From positions 1 to 64,000 of the forward strand of contig SFFE01000003.1 in assembly GCA_004556965.1 (NCBI GenBank): a stretch of DNA of 64,000 bases, in the 5' to 3' direction. Both the position numbers and the translations under genes were made by a program. Source of the DNA: Clostridiales bacterium (GTDB lineage Bacteria > Bacillota > Clostridia > Oscillospirales > Oscillospiraceae). Every line of letters starts with the position of its first letter. Position 1 is the first letter of the stretch. Below the pieces are notes generated by a model that saw nothing but the letters and a program-made list of their open reading frames with translations, made no database searches and had not been told where the DNA came from. Below are positions 42,550 to 51,292 of the stretch, one piece after another.

Positions 42550-43655
42550 TCTATCTGGATTCTGCCGCCACCAGCCTGTATAAGCCGCGGGCGGTCTCGC
42601 AGGCCATGCAGCGCGCCATGGCTACCATGTCCAGTCCGGGACGCGGGGGGCACCCCGCCGCAATGGCGGCCGCTGACGCGGTATATGACTGCCGCACGGC
42701 GGCGGCTGAGCTGTTTCATGTGCCGGATCCGGAGCATGTCGTATTCACGATGAACGCGACGCACGGCCTGAATCTGGCGATCCACTCGCTGGTACAGCCG
42801 GGAGACACGGTCGTGATCTCCGGATATGAGCACAACTCCGTTACGCGGCCGCTGCATCAGCGCAGAGCGAAGGTGCGCGTCGCGGCGGGACGGCTGTTTG
42901 ACCAGGAAGCCGTGCTGGCGGATTTTCGCAGACTGCTGCCGGGTGCGCGTGCGGCGGTGTGTACGCATGTGTCCAATGTCTATGGATTTGTGCTGCCGGT
43001 CGCGGAGATTGCGGAACTTTGCGCGCGTTTTGGCGTCCCTTTGATCGTGGACGCGTCGCAGTCCGCCGGTGTGCTTCCGCTGGATCTGCAGGCGCTGCGC
43101 GCCGCGTTCATTGCCATGCCGGGGCACAAGAGCCTGCTGGGGCCGCAGGGGACGGGGCTTCTGCTCTGCCGCGGAACCGGGCTGCCGCTCCTTTCCGGCG
43201 GCACCGGCTCGCAGAGCGTCCTGCAGACCATGCCGGAGGATTTGCCGGACCGTATGGAAGCGGGCACGCACAACGTCCCGGGTATTGCCGGGCTCCGTGA
43301 GGGCATCCGGTATGTGTCGGCGCGCGAGAGTATCATTTGTGAGCATGAGCGGCTGCTGCTGCGCCAGCTCAAAGCGGGCTTAACGGGTTTGCCGGAGCTG
43401 GAGCTGTTTTATGACAGCAAGGAGCAGTGTCAAACCGGGGTGCTGTCTCTGCGCAGCCGGAAGCTGGACTGCGAGGAGCTTGCGCAGCGTCTCGCCGAAC
43501 GCGGCGTCGCCGTGCGTGCAGGGCTGCACTGCTCGCCGCTCGGCCACCGCTCCGGCGGTACGTTTGACACGGGCACTGTGCGCTTGAGCGTTTCGCCGTT
43601 TAGCACAGAGCAGGAGGTTCAGGAAACCGTCCGCATCCTGCGGGAAATCCTGTAG
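42546..43655 (+). CDS. cysteine desulfurase family protein (class V aminotransferase fold)
   Basis: 369-aa PLP enzyme. It opens YLDSAATSLYKP, with the cofactor His in NATHGLNLAI, Asp in IVDASQSAG, the PLP Lys in MPGHKSLLGPQGTG and the persulfide Cys region in AGLHCSPLGH. The sequence resembles the TIGR01977 (EF2568-like) branch, linked in other genomes to selenium-dependent molybdenum hydroxylases, rather than IscS or SufS. No selD, yqeB or hydroxylase gene lies in this window. It is coupled to DUF3343. Confidence 0.86.
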   Translation: MIYLDSAATSLYKPRAVSQAMQRAMATMSSPGRGGHPAAMAAADAVYDCRTAAAELFHVPDPEHVVFTMNATHGLNLAIHSLVQPGDTVVISGYEHNSVTRPLHQRRAKVRVAAGRLFDQEAVLADFRRLLPGARAAVCTHVSNVYGFVLPVAEIAELCARFGVPLIVDASQSAGVLPLDLQALRAAFIAMPGHKSLLGPQGTGLLLCRGTGLPLLSGGTGSQSVLQTMPEDLPDRMEAGTHNVPGIAGLREGIRYVSARESIICEHERLLLRQLKAGLTGLPELELFYDSKEQCQTGVLSLRSRKLDCEELAQRLAERGVAVRAGLHCSPLGHRSGGTFDTGTVRLSVSPFSTEQEVQETVRILREIL

Positions 43656-43674
43656 TTCTGCGGCAGATTTGCGG

Positions 43675-43703
43675 TTGCTATTTTCATATTTTTGCGATAT
43701 AAT
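43675..43703 (+). promoter_or_regulatory. cdaA promoter
   Basis: TTGCTA (43675-43680), 17-bp spacer, perfect TATAAT (43698-43703). Confidence 0.82.
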
Positions 43704-43765
43704 AATTAAATCTCCGGGTGCAAATGGAAAGAATGCACCCACAGGATGCTACAGAGGATATTGTC

Positions 43766-44665
43766 ATGGCTCAATTTGCTGCCTTCTGGACAAAAATCGC
43801 CAGCCTAATTTCCACGATGCGCATTCCGGACATCGTGGATATTCTGCTGGTCGCTTATTTGATCTACAAGTTAATCATGTTGATCCGCAAGACAAATTCC
43901 TATCGGGTCGCCCGCGGCCTTCTCATGATCCTGATCGCGCTGTGGCTGTCCGGTGTTCTGAAGCTGACGATGATCAACTATCTGCTGGAGAAGATTGTAG
44001 AGCTGGGGATGATCGCGCTGGTCATTCTGTTCCAGCCGGAGCTGCGCCGCCTTTTGGAGCGAATGGGCGGCAACATTTCGAGCCTGTTTGGCTCCAAGCG
44101 TCTGGATCATCTGACGACGGAAACGGAGATTACGCAGACGATTATGGCCTGCTCCGACATGTCTACAACCCATACGGGCGCGCTGATTGTGTTTGAACGC
44201 GCGAACGCTCTGGATGAACAGATGCGAAGCGGTACGATCGTCAACGCGGATGTGTCGGCGGAGCTGCTGAAAAACATCTTCTTCGTGAAAGCGCCGCTGC
44301 ATGACGGCGCGGTGATTATACAAAACGGGCGCATCGCTGCTGCGGGCTGTGTATTGCCGCTGACGGCCAATACGAATTTAAGCCCGGACCTTGGCACCCG
44401 CCACCGCGCCGGCATTGGCATGAGCGAGCATTCGGATGCTGTGGTCGTGATTGTCTCGGAGGAGACCGGGAGCATTTCGGTCGCAGTGGACGGTATGCTC
44501 AAGCGCCGCCTGACGCCGGAGACTTTTGAAGCAATTCTGCGCAGCGAGCTGATGCCGGAAGAAGGGCGGCAGCAGAAACGATGGGAGTTCCTGTCCCGCT
44601 TGAAACTTTCGCGCCGGGAGAACCATGATGACAAAGAAGAACGGAACGATCAACAAAATACGTAA
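43766..44665 (+). CDS. cdaA: diadenylate cyclase CdaA
   Basis: 299-aa membrane-bound enzyme making cyclic di-AMP from two ATP. Three N-terminal membrane helices (about residues 18-95) precede the DAC domain with the DGA motif in HDGAVII and the RHR motif in GTRHRAGIG. The tail is highly charged. ATG 43766 is preferred as it starts MAQFAAFW. It overlaps cdaR by 41 bases, the classic cdaA-cdaR pair; glmM, the usual third gene, is not adjacent. Confidence 0.95.
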   Translation: MAQFAAFWTKIASLISTMRIPDIVDILLVAYLIYKLIMLIRKTNSYRVARGLLMILIALWLSGVLKLTMINYLLEKIVELGMIALVILFQPELRRLLERMGGNISSLFGSKRLDHLTTETEITQTIMACSDMSTTHTGALIVFERANALDEQMRSGTIVNADVSAELLKNIFFVKAPLHDGAVIIQNGRIAAAGCVLPLTANTNLSPDLGTRHRAGIGMSEHSDAVVVIVSEETGSISVAVDGMLKRRLTPETFEAILRSELMPEEGRQQKRWEFLSRLKLSRRENHDDKEERNDQQNT

Positions 44666-45890
44666 CAGCAAGGTGTTCTGGGCCATTGCGTCTTTGCTGG
44701 CGTCCTTCTTGCTCTGGGCGTACATGACTTCCACGGAGGAAACCACCATTGACCGGACGTTTTACAATGTGCCGGTCGTGTTTCAGGGCGCGGAGGAGCT
44801 GCGTTCGTCGCGGGGGCTGATCATTACGGAGGCGAGCGTCGAGACCGTCACCATTCATGTGTCCGGAAGCCGCGGGAACATCGGAAACCTGCACGCTTCC
44901 GACCTTACGGCGGAGGTCGATGTGAGCAGCATTTCACAGCCGCGTGAGATGGAGGTAAGCTACACCATCGCCTGGCCGGGCAGCGTCGATCAAAGCGACG
45001 TGTCGATCATCAGCAAATCGCCCGAAACCATCGCCTTTTCGGTGGTGCGGGAGAGCGCAAAGACCGTTGAGGTCAAGGGCGTCTTCACCGGCAGCGTGGC
45101 AGACGGCTATACGGCCGATCCGATCCTTGTGGAGCCGTCTACCATTACGCTTTACGGGCCGGAGGATGAGCTGAAAAACGTGGACAGCGCATGTGTATAC
45201 GTGAATCGCCAGAACGTGGATATGACGCTCGGCCCGATGAAGAGCTCTTATGTTCTGCTCGATCAGAACGGCGACGAAGTCCCAATGCAAGAGATTATCA
45301 GCGACCACAACACTGTGACGGTGACGCTTCCGGTTCTGATGAAAAAGGAACTGCCGCTGACCGTAAATCTAATTGAGGGCGCGGGCGCCACGGCGGACAA
45401 CTGCGTCGTTACGGTGGAGCCGAAATCCATCGAGGTCGCAGGCGATACGGCTGTGCTGGAGAAGATGAATCAGCTCGTGGTGAGCACGATCGACCTGTCC
45501 GATTTTGCTTCCAGCTATGAAAACACCTTTACTATCCCGCTGGACAATGCCCTGCGCAATCTCACCGGAACAACAGAGGCAACGGTGAAGATTACCGTCC
45601 GCGGGCTGGAAACGAAGAAAATCACAACCGGCAACATCAGCGTCACAGGCGTGAAGCCCGGTCTGCGCGCGGAGCTGACGACGACGATGCTGGAAGTAAC
45701 CGTCCGGGCGGAGGCGGATGTGATCGACAAGATCACGGCGGATAACGTCCGTGTTGTTGCAGATTTGTCGGATTACGATGCGACGACCGGAGTCATTACG
45801 GTAACGGCCAAGGCCTATGTGGACGGATATGAGAAGGCCGGCGCGATCGGCGAATATACCGTTTCGGTGTCACTGACCAACGGAGGATAG
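44625..45890 (+). CDS. cdaR: CdaR / YbbR-domain protein, regulator of CdaA
   Basis: 421-aa membrane-anchored protein. One N-terminal helix (residues 16-33: KVFWAIASLLASFLLWAYM) is followed by extracytoplasmic YbbR repeats of about 85 residues (for example TFYNVPVVFQG, VEVKGVFTGSVADGYT and LPLTVNLIEGAGAT). It binds and modulates the diadenylate cyclase. GGGAGAACC lies before ATG 44625, inside the cdaA coding region. Confidence 0.93.
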   Translation: MMTKKNGTINKIRNSKVFWAIASLLASFLLWAYMTSTEETTIDRTFYNVPVVFQGAEELRSSRGLIITEASVETVTIHVSGSRGNIGNLHASDLTAEVDVSSISQPREMEVSYTIAWPGSVDQSDVSIISKSPETIAFSVVRESAKTVEVKGVFTGSVADGYTADPILVEPSTITLYGPEDELKNVDSACVYVNRQNVDMTLGPMKSSYVLLDQNGDEVPMQEIISDHNTVTVTLPVLMKKELPLTVNLIEGAGATADNCVVTVEPKSIEVAGDTAVLEKMNQLVVSTIDLSDFASSYENTFTIPLDNALRNLTGTTEATVKITVRGLETKKITTGNISVTGVKPGLRAELTTTMLEVTVRAEADVIDKITADNVRVVADLSDYDATTGVITVTAKAYVDGYEKAGAIGEYTVSVSLTNGG

Positions 45891-45893
45891 CAT

Positions 45894-46301
45894 ATGACGC
45901 AAGATGCTGTGGTAACCAAACTGATTGACAAACGCACCGCCGAGGTTGAGGTGGAGCGCGGCACGGCCTGCGGCGGGAACTGCGGTTCCTGCGAGGCGTG
46001 CGTATTTCAAAACAAGATCCGGACGACGGCCAGAAACCGGATTTCTGCGCTTCCGGGGCAGAAGGTCGTCATTGAGACGAAAACGTCGGACATTCTCGGC
46101 GCGGCGGCGCTGCTGTATCTGGTGCCGTTTGTGCTGCTGTTCATCGGCTATGCCATCGGCGCGGCGCTCTCGTTCGGACAGGGCGGATGCATTCTGGTCG
46201 GCGTGGCGTTCTTTGTGCTCGGCGTGGCGCTGAATGTGCTGCTGCAGCGCCGGAAGAACAAGACGCCCATCACGTTTGAAATCATCCAAATTCGGGAATA
46301 A
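45894..46301 (+). CDS. SoxR-reducing-system RseC family protein
   Basis: 135-aa membrane protein with a Cys cluster CGGNCGSCEAC (residues 24-34) ahead of two hydrophobic helices (about 68-110). This arrangement, CX3CX2CX2C-like then two helices, is the RseC/RsxC-linked signature; Firmicute members have unknown roles, perhaps in redox control near Rnf. It lies 3 bases after cdaR and 18 before yicC. Confidence 0.86.
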   Translation: MTQDAVVTKLIDKRTAEVEVERGTACGGNCGSCEACVFQNKIRTTARNRISALPGQKVVIETKTSDILGAAALLYLVPFVLLFIGYAIGAALSFGQGGCILVGVAFFVLGVALNVLLQRRKNKTPITFEIIQIRE

Positions 46302-46319
46302 CGGCAGGGGATTGCAGAT

Positions 46320-47201
46320 ATGACGATCAAAAGCATGACCGGTTACGGCGGCGCAAAGGGCGTCGTCGAGGGGCTGAATATCACGGCGGAGCTCAAAAGC
46401 GTGAACAACCGGTATCTGGACGTTTCGGTTCGGATGCCGCGCGGTTTCCTCTTTGCGGAGGATGCAATCAAGGCCGCCGTGCAGCGGCACATCAGCCGCG
46501 GGAAAGTGGACGTGTTTATCACGGTGGACGCCTCTCAGGCGGCGGATACCGTCATCAGGGTCAATGAGTCGCTGCTGCGCGCGTATGTGGATACGCTGAA
46601 TGATATCTCGGCGCGCTACGGTCTGGAAAATGATATGACACTGATGTCCGTCTGCCGATTTCCGGACGTACTGTCTGTGGAAAAGGCGGAGGCCGATCAG
46701 GAGAAGATCGGCGAGGGGCTCGTCTCGCTGATGGAAGCGGCGCTCACGGAGTATGACCAGATGCGCGTGCGCGAGGGGGTCAAGCTCCGCGAGGATGTGG
46801 AAAGCCGCCTGTGCACCATCGAAGCGCTCGTTTCCGTTGTGGAGGAAAACGCGCCGCGCACGGTGGAGGAGTATCAGACCCGCCTGCGTCAGAAGATGGA
46901 GGCCGTGCTCGCCGCGACCGATATTGACGAGACGCGCATTCTGACCGAGGCTGCAATCTTCGCCGACCACATCGCCGTAGACGAGGAAACCGTTCGTCTG
47001 CGCAGCCATATTTCCCAGATGCGCCATATGCTTCAAGGCGGCTCGCCTTTTGGGCGGAAAGCGGATTTTCTCATTCAGGAGTTCAACCGCGAGGCCAATA
47101 CGATCGGCTCCAAATGCCAGAATGCCGACATTGCCAAAGTGGTGGTCGATCTCAAATCCGAGATTGAAAAGATCCGGGAGCAGATCCAGAATATCGAGTA
47201 G
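46320..47201 (+). CDS. yicC: YicC family endoribonuclease-like protein
   Basis: 293-aa protein: IKSMTGYGGAKG at the start and the C-terminal FLIQEFNREANTIGSKCQNADIAKVVVDLKSEIEKIREQ block define the YicC (UPF0701) family; E. coli YicC is an RNase acting on small RNAs. The order yicC-remA-gmk-rpoZ-priA is conserved in Firmicutes and supports the call. Confidence 0.95.
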   Translation: MTIKSMTGYGGAKGVVEGLNITAELKSVNNRYLDVSVRMPRGFLFAEDAIKAAVQRHISRGKVDVFITVDASQAADTVIRVNESLLRAYVDTLNDISARYGLENDMTLMSVCRFPDVLSVEKAEADQEKIGEGLVSLMEAALTEYDQMRVREGVKLREDVESRLCTIEALVSVVEENAPRTVEEYQTRLRQKMEAVLAATDIDETRILTEAAIFADHIAVDEETVRLRSHISQMRHMLQGGSPFGRKADFLIQEFNREANTIGSKCQNADIAKVVVDLKSEIEKIREQIQNIE

Positions 47202-47215
47202 GAGAGAGACAGACC

Positions 47216-47482
47216 TTGAAACTCATCAACATCGGGTATGGAAATTTGGTGTCGCAGGAACGTCTGCTGGCGGTGGTCGGCCCGGAGTCCGCGCCCATCA
47301 AACGCATTGTGCAGGACAGCCGCGAGATCGGCATGCTGATCGACGCAACCTACGGCCGCAAGACCAAGTCCGTTCTGATTATGGATACGGGACATGTTGT
47401 TCTGTCCGCGCTGCTGCCGGAAGCGGTTGGCATGCGTGCAGAAGCGAACTGCGAAGGAGACGGAGGTGAGCCGCGTGGCTGA
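47216..47482 (+). CDS. remA: extracellular matrix regulator RemA (DUF370)
   Basis: 88-aa DNA-binding protein from a TTG start (LKLINIGYGNLV). The conserved SERLLAVVGPESAPIKRIVQ-like block, DATYGRKTKSVLIMDTGHVVLSAL, and length all match RemA/YlzA, an octameric regulator of matrix and osmoprotection genes in Bacillus. The C-terminal tail is about 10 residues longer than usual and overlaps gmk by 8 bases. Confidence 0.92.
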   Translation: MKLINIGYGNLVSQERLLAVVGPESAPIKRIVQDSREIGMLIDATYGRKTKSVLIMDTGHVVLSALLPEAVGMRAEANCEGDGGEPRG

Positions 47483-48086
47483 ACAGGCAGGAAAACTCAT
47501 TGTGCTATCCGGTCCGTCCGGCGCCGGGAAGAGCACCGTGATCGCGCGCCTGATGCAGATGCGCCAGGACTTGTGCTTTTCCGTTTCGGCGACGACGCGG
47601 CAGCCGCGTCCCGGAGAAACGGACGGAACGGATTATTTTTTCGTCACGCGGGAAGAATTTGACCGTATGGTGGAGGAAGACGCGTTGCTGGAGCACGCCG
47701 AGTATGTCGGCAACTGCTACGGTACGCCGCGCGGATATGTCGAGCGCAAGCAGGCTGAGGGGCTGAACGTGCTGCTGGACATTGAAGTGCAGGGGGCGCG
47801 TCAGGTGTGCGGAAAGACGCCGGATGCGGTCACCATTTTTGTGATTCCGCCCAGCCTGGAAGAGTTGGAGCGCCGGCTGCGCGGCCGGCATACCGATGCA
47901 GAGGAAAAAATCTGCTGCCGCCTGGCACGGGCGCATAACGAATACCGTGAGGCGGACTTTTACGATTACATAGTCATCAACGACGATCCCGATCAGGCGG
48001 CGCGGGAGTTGGACGCCATCATCACCGCGGAGCAATGCCGGTATCAGGAGCGCAAATCATATTTAACAGAGGTGCAGGAATTATGA
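47475..48086 (+). CDS. gmk: guanylate kinase
   Basis: 203-aa GMP kinase. P-loop LSGPSGAGKSTV, SVSATTRQPRPGETDGTDYFFV and the GMP-binding EYVGNCYGTP and DIEVQGARQV motifs are present. The start is a GTG at 47475, with GGAGGT 7 bases upstream inside remA. It is coupled to rpoZ by an ATGA overlap. Confidence 0.95.
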   Translation: MAEQAGKLIVLSGPSGAGKSTVIARLMQMRQDLCFSVSATTRQPRPGETDGTDYFFVTREEFDRMVEEDALLEHAEYVGNCYGTPRGYVERKQAEGLNVLLDIEVQGARQVCGKTPDAVTIFVIPPSLEELERRLRGRHTDAEEKICCRLARAHNEYREADFYDYIVINDDPDQAARELDAIITAEQCRYQERKSYLTEVQEL

Positions 48087-48274
48087 TGCTTTATCCCCCG
48101 ATGGGCGAACTGGCCGATAAGGTCGGCAGCCGCTATCTGCTGGTCAATCTCGTTGCGCGCAGAGCGCGCGCCATCGCATCCGCCGCTGAGGACAGCGGCG
48201 AAGTTCTGGATGTGAAGCCGGTCTCCATGGCGATCGACGAAGTCTACGCCGGCGAGCTGTCCATCAAGAAGTAA
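48083..48274 (+). CDS. rpoZ: DNA-directed RNA polymerase subunit omega
   Basis: 63-aa omega subunit. MLYPPMGELADKVGSRYLLVNLVARRARAI carries the conserved SRY-LV--ARRAR core that clasps the beta-prime C-terminus, abbreviated here. The product is at the short end of the family, as usual in clostridia. A terminator follows at 8 bases. Confidence 0.93.
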   Translation: MMLYPPMGELADKVGSRYLLVNLVARRARAIASAAEDSGEVLDVKPVSMAIDEVYAGELSIKK

Positions 48275-48281
48275 ACGCTTT

Positions 48282-48309
48282 CAGGCGGGCGAGACCCGCC
48301 TGTTTTTTT
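48282..48309 (+). terminator. terminator after rpoZ
   Basis: 8-bp stem CAGGCGGG (48282-48289 with 48295-48302), 5-nt loop, T7. It ends only 16 bases before the priA start codon, so priA must have an upstream read-through or a promoter I cannot see. Confidence 0.88.
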
Positions 48310-48325
48310 GAGGGAGGGGAATGGT

Positions 48326-50779
48326 TTGGCACAGGTAACGATTGCGAAGATCGCGGTCTCCGCGGCAACCTTCGCGTTTGACCGGCCGTTCTCCTACAAG
48401 CTCCCGCCCGGTCTGGAAGGCGTGCAGCCCGGCTGCCGGGTTATCGTCCCGTTTTCGAGAGGAAACCGCCCATGTGAGGGCGTCGTGCTGTCCGTGTGCA
48501 GCGGGGAGGATGCTCCGGCGCTCAAGGCGGTGCTGAAGGCGCTCGACGCCGAGCCGGTGCTCTCTGCGGAGCAGATCCGGCTGGCCGTCTGGATGCATGA
48601 CCGGTTTTTCTGCACGGTCTATGACGCGTTCAAGGCCATTCTCCCGGCGGGCGTGTGGTTTCAGATCAGCACGGTTTACCGCGTCGCGGAAGGGACGGAG
48701 CGGGACGCGGCACTCGAAGCGTGCGGGAGATCAAAAGCGCGCAGGCTCGCGCTGGAAACCGTGTTTGCCCACGGCGGTAGCTGCGATCTGGCGGAGCTGC
48801 AGGCGGCGTTCGGCGGGGAAGACCCTGCAAACGCGCTGCACGCGCTGGTCAAAGAGGGCGTTTTGTGCGTGGAAGGCACGGAAAAGCGCCGTGTAAAGGA
48901 CAAGGAGACGGTCTATGCCGGGCTGAATCTCCCGGCGGAGGACGCGCAGGAGGAAGTGCGCCGCTGCCGGAAAAAAGCGCCGCAGCAGGCGGCGATCCTG
49001 GACCTGCTGTGTACCGTGGGGCGTGCCCCGGCACGGGAGGTCTGCCTGTTCACCGGCGCGTCCATGGCGAGCCTGAACGCGCTTGTGAAAAAGGAACTGG
49101 TACAGCTTGACACGGAACCGGCGTTTCGCCGTCCGGTGCGGTTTGAGGGGGAGCTTCAGCCGCTTCCGGCGCTGACGGAGACACAGCAGAGCGCGTATAC
49201 AGGACTGCGCGAATTGCTGGAGCAGCCGCAGGCGAATGCGGCTCTGCTTTTCGGCGTAACCGGCAGCGGCAAAACGACGGTATATCTGCATCTGATCGAT
49301 GATGTGCTGCGCCGCGGCGCCTCGTCCATCCTGCTGGTGCCTGAAATTTCTCTAACGCCGCAGATGATCCAGACGTTTTCCGCCTATTTCGGCGATCAGG
49401 TCGCCGTGCTGCACAGCCGGCTTTCCATCGGCGAGCGGTACGACGAGTGGAAGCGCATCCGCAGCGGGAGCGCTCGCGTCATCATCGGCACCCGCAGCGC
49501 GGTATTCGCACCGGCTGTGAATCTCGGCCTGCTCATTCTCGATGAGGAGCAGGAGGAGACGTATAAATCAGAAAACACCCCGCGCTATCACGCGCGCGAC
49601 GTGGCAAAGTTCCGCTGTGCGCAGAGCAATGCGATGCTGCTGCTCGGTTCTGCTACGCCCGACGTGGTGAGCCGCTATCAGGCGGAGACCGGGAACTATC
49701 ACTATTTTGAGATCGAGGGGCGGTTCAACGAGCAGGCGCTGCCGGAAGTCCGTATCGTGGATATGAAGCGCGAGCTGCGGCAGGGCAACCTTGGCTCTAT
49801 CAGCTCCGTGCTGCGGCAGGAGCTGGCAGAAAACCTCGCCCGCGGGGAGCAGAGTATTTTGTTTCTCAACCGACGCGGGGCGAGCAAGCTTGTCACCTGC
49901 GGCGACTGCGGCTTTACGTATGCGTGCCCCCGCTGCAGTGTGAGCCTGACCTACCACAGCAGCAACCGCACGCTCCAGTGCCACCACTGCGGCTATCGCC
50001 GGTATGTGGACGAGCACTGCCCCGACTGCGGCGGCACGCTGCGCTACATCGGCGACGGTACGCAAAAGATCGAGGAAGAACTCCATGACCTGTTTCCGGG
50101 CGTGGAGACGCTGCGGATGGACGCCGATACGATCGCCATGGCCGGTTCCCACGAAAAGCTGCTCAGCCGCTTTTCCCGGGAAAACATTCCAATCATGATC
50201 GGCACGCAGATGATCGCCAAGGGGTTGAATTTCGACCGTGTCACGCTCGTGGGTGTGCTCTCGGCGGATCAAAGCCTGTACGTCGGCGACTACCGCGCGA
50301 ACGAGCGGACGTTTTCGCTCATCACGCAGGTGATCGGCCGCAGCGGCCGGGGCGATGCGCCGGGGCGCGCCGTAATCCAGACGTTCACGCCGGAAAATCA
50401 GACGATTTTGCAGGCCGCGGCGCAAGACTATGAGGCGTTTTACCGCTCGGAGATCGCGCTGCGCAGACTGCACGGCACGCCGCCGTTCTGCGAGATCCTG
50501 ACGGTGACGGTCTCCGGCCTGAACGAGAGCGCGGTGCTGCGCTGCTGCGCGTATATCCGCGACTATCTGCAGCGGGAAACACACGGTAAAGCCCAGCTTC
50601 TCGGCCCGGCACCGCTGCCGGTCGTGCGCGTGAACAACCGCTTCCGCTACCGCGTCACGCTCTACTGCAGAGAGACGCGCGTCCTGCGGCAGACAGTGGC
50701 AAATATCGTGATGTACTGCAATACGGATAAAAAATTTCGGGACGTCTCCGTTTTTGCGGACGACAACCCGTTTGATTAG
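48326..50779 (+). CDS. priA: primosomal protein N' (replication restart helicase)
   Basis: 817-aa 3'-5' helicase that reloads the replisome at stalled forks. N-terminal DNA-binding domain, Walker A FGVTGSGKTT near residue 310, Walker B LILDEEQEET (Gln in place of the usual DEEH His), and eight zinc cysteines in CGDCGFTYACPRCS and CHHCGYRRYVDEHCPDC, then motifs V and VI (IGRSGRGDAPG). The start is a TTG at 48326 behind GGGAGGGGA; the ATG at 48321 is out of frame. Confidence 0.95.
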   Translation: MAQVTIAKIAVSAATFAFDRPFSYKLPPGLEGVQPGCRVIVPFSRGNRPCEGVVLSVCSGEDAPALKAVLKALDAEPVLSAEQIRLAVWMHDRFFCTVYDAFKAILPAGVWFQISTVYRVAEGTERDAALEACGRSKARRLALETVFAHGGSCDLAELQAAFGGEDPANALHALVKEGVLCVEGTEKRRVKDKETVYAGLNLPAEDAQEEVRRCRKKAPQQAAILDLLCTVGRAPAREVCLFTGASMASLNALVKKELVQLDTEPAFRRPVRFEGELQPLPALTETQQSAYTGLRELLEQPQANAALLFGVTGSGKTTVYLHLIDDVLRRGASSILLVPEISLTPQMIQTFSAYFGDQVAVLHSRLSIGERYDEWKRIRSGSARVIIGTRSAVFAPAVNLGLLILDEEQEETYKSENTPRYHARDVAKFRCAQSNAMLLLGSATPDVVSRYQAETGNYHYFEIEGRFNEQALPEVRIVDMKRELRQGNLGSISSVLRQELAENLARGEQSILFLNRRGASKLVTCGDCGFTYACPRCSVSLTYHSSNRTLQCHHCGYRRYVDEHCPDCGGTLRYIGDGTQKIEEELHDLFPGVETLRMDADTIAMAGSHEKLLSRFSRENIPIMIGTQMIAKGLNFDRVTLVGVLSADQSLYVGDYRANERTFSLITQVIGRSGRGDAPGRAVIQTFTPENQTILQAAAQDYEAFYRSEIALRRLHGTPPFCEILTVTVSGLNESAVLRCCAYIRDYLQRETHGKAQLLGPAPLPVVRVNNRFRYRVTLYCRETRVLRQTVANIVMYCNTDKKFRDVSVFADDNPFD

Positions 50780-50789
50780 GAGAATCGTT

Positions 50790-51287
50790 ATGGCACAGAG
50801 AATGATCGTAAAAAAAGGAGACCCGGTGCTGGAAAAGCACTGCCGCCCGGTGACGGAGTTCAACGCCCGGCTGCATACCCTGCTCGACGATATGAAGGAG
50901 ACGCTGGCGCACGCCAATGGCGTGGGGCTCGCCGCGCCGCAGGTCGGCGTGCTGCGCCGTGCCGTCATCGTGCTGGAGACGAACGTGGCTGAGGACGAGG
51001 AGGAATACATGATAGAGCTTGTGAACCCGGAGATCATCGAGGCCTCCGGCGAGCAGACCGGCGCGGAGGGCTGCCTGAGCATTCCGGAGCAGTTCGGCAT
51101 CGTCACGCGGCCCGACCACGTCAAGGTGCGTGCGCAGGATCGCTACGGCAACTTTTTTGAGGTCGAGGGCGATGGGCTGACGGCGCGAGCCTTCTGCCAC
51201 GAGTTGGACCATCTGGAAGGCAGGCTGTTCACCACGAAGGCCATCCGGATGCTCGAGCCGGATGAGCTGCAGCAGGCGGAGGATTGA
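50790..51287 (+). CDS. def: peptide deformylase
   Basis: 165-aa metalloenzyme removing the N-formyl group of new proteins. Motif I GVGLAAPQVG, motif II EGCLSIP (metal Cys) and motif III HELDHLEG are present. ATG 50790 follows TAGGAGA. It is followed at 5 bases by fmt, the classic def-fmt pair. Confidence 0.96.
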   Translation: MAQRMIVKKGDPVLEKHCRPVTEFNARLHTLLDDMKETLAHANGVGLAAPQVGVLRRAVIVLETNVAEDEEEYMIELVNPEIIEASGEQTGAEGCLSIPEQFGIVTRPDHVKVRAQDRYGNFFEVEGDGLTARAFCHELDHLEGRLFTTKAIRMLEPDELQQAED

Positions 51288-51292
51288 GCCGG

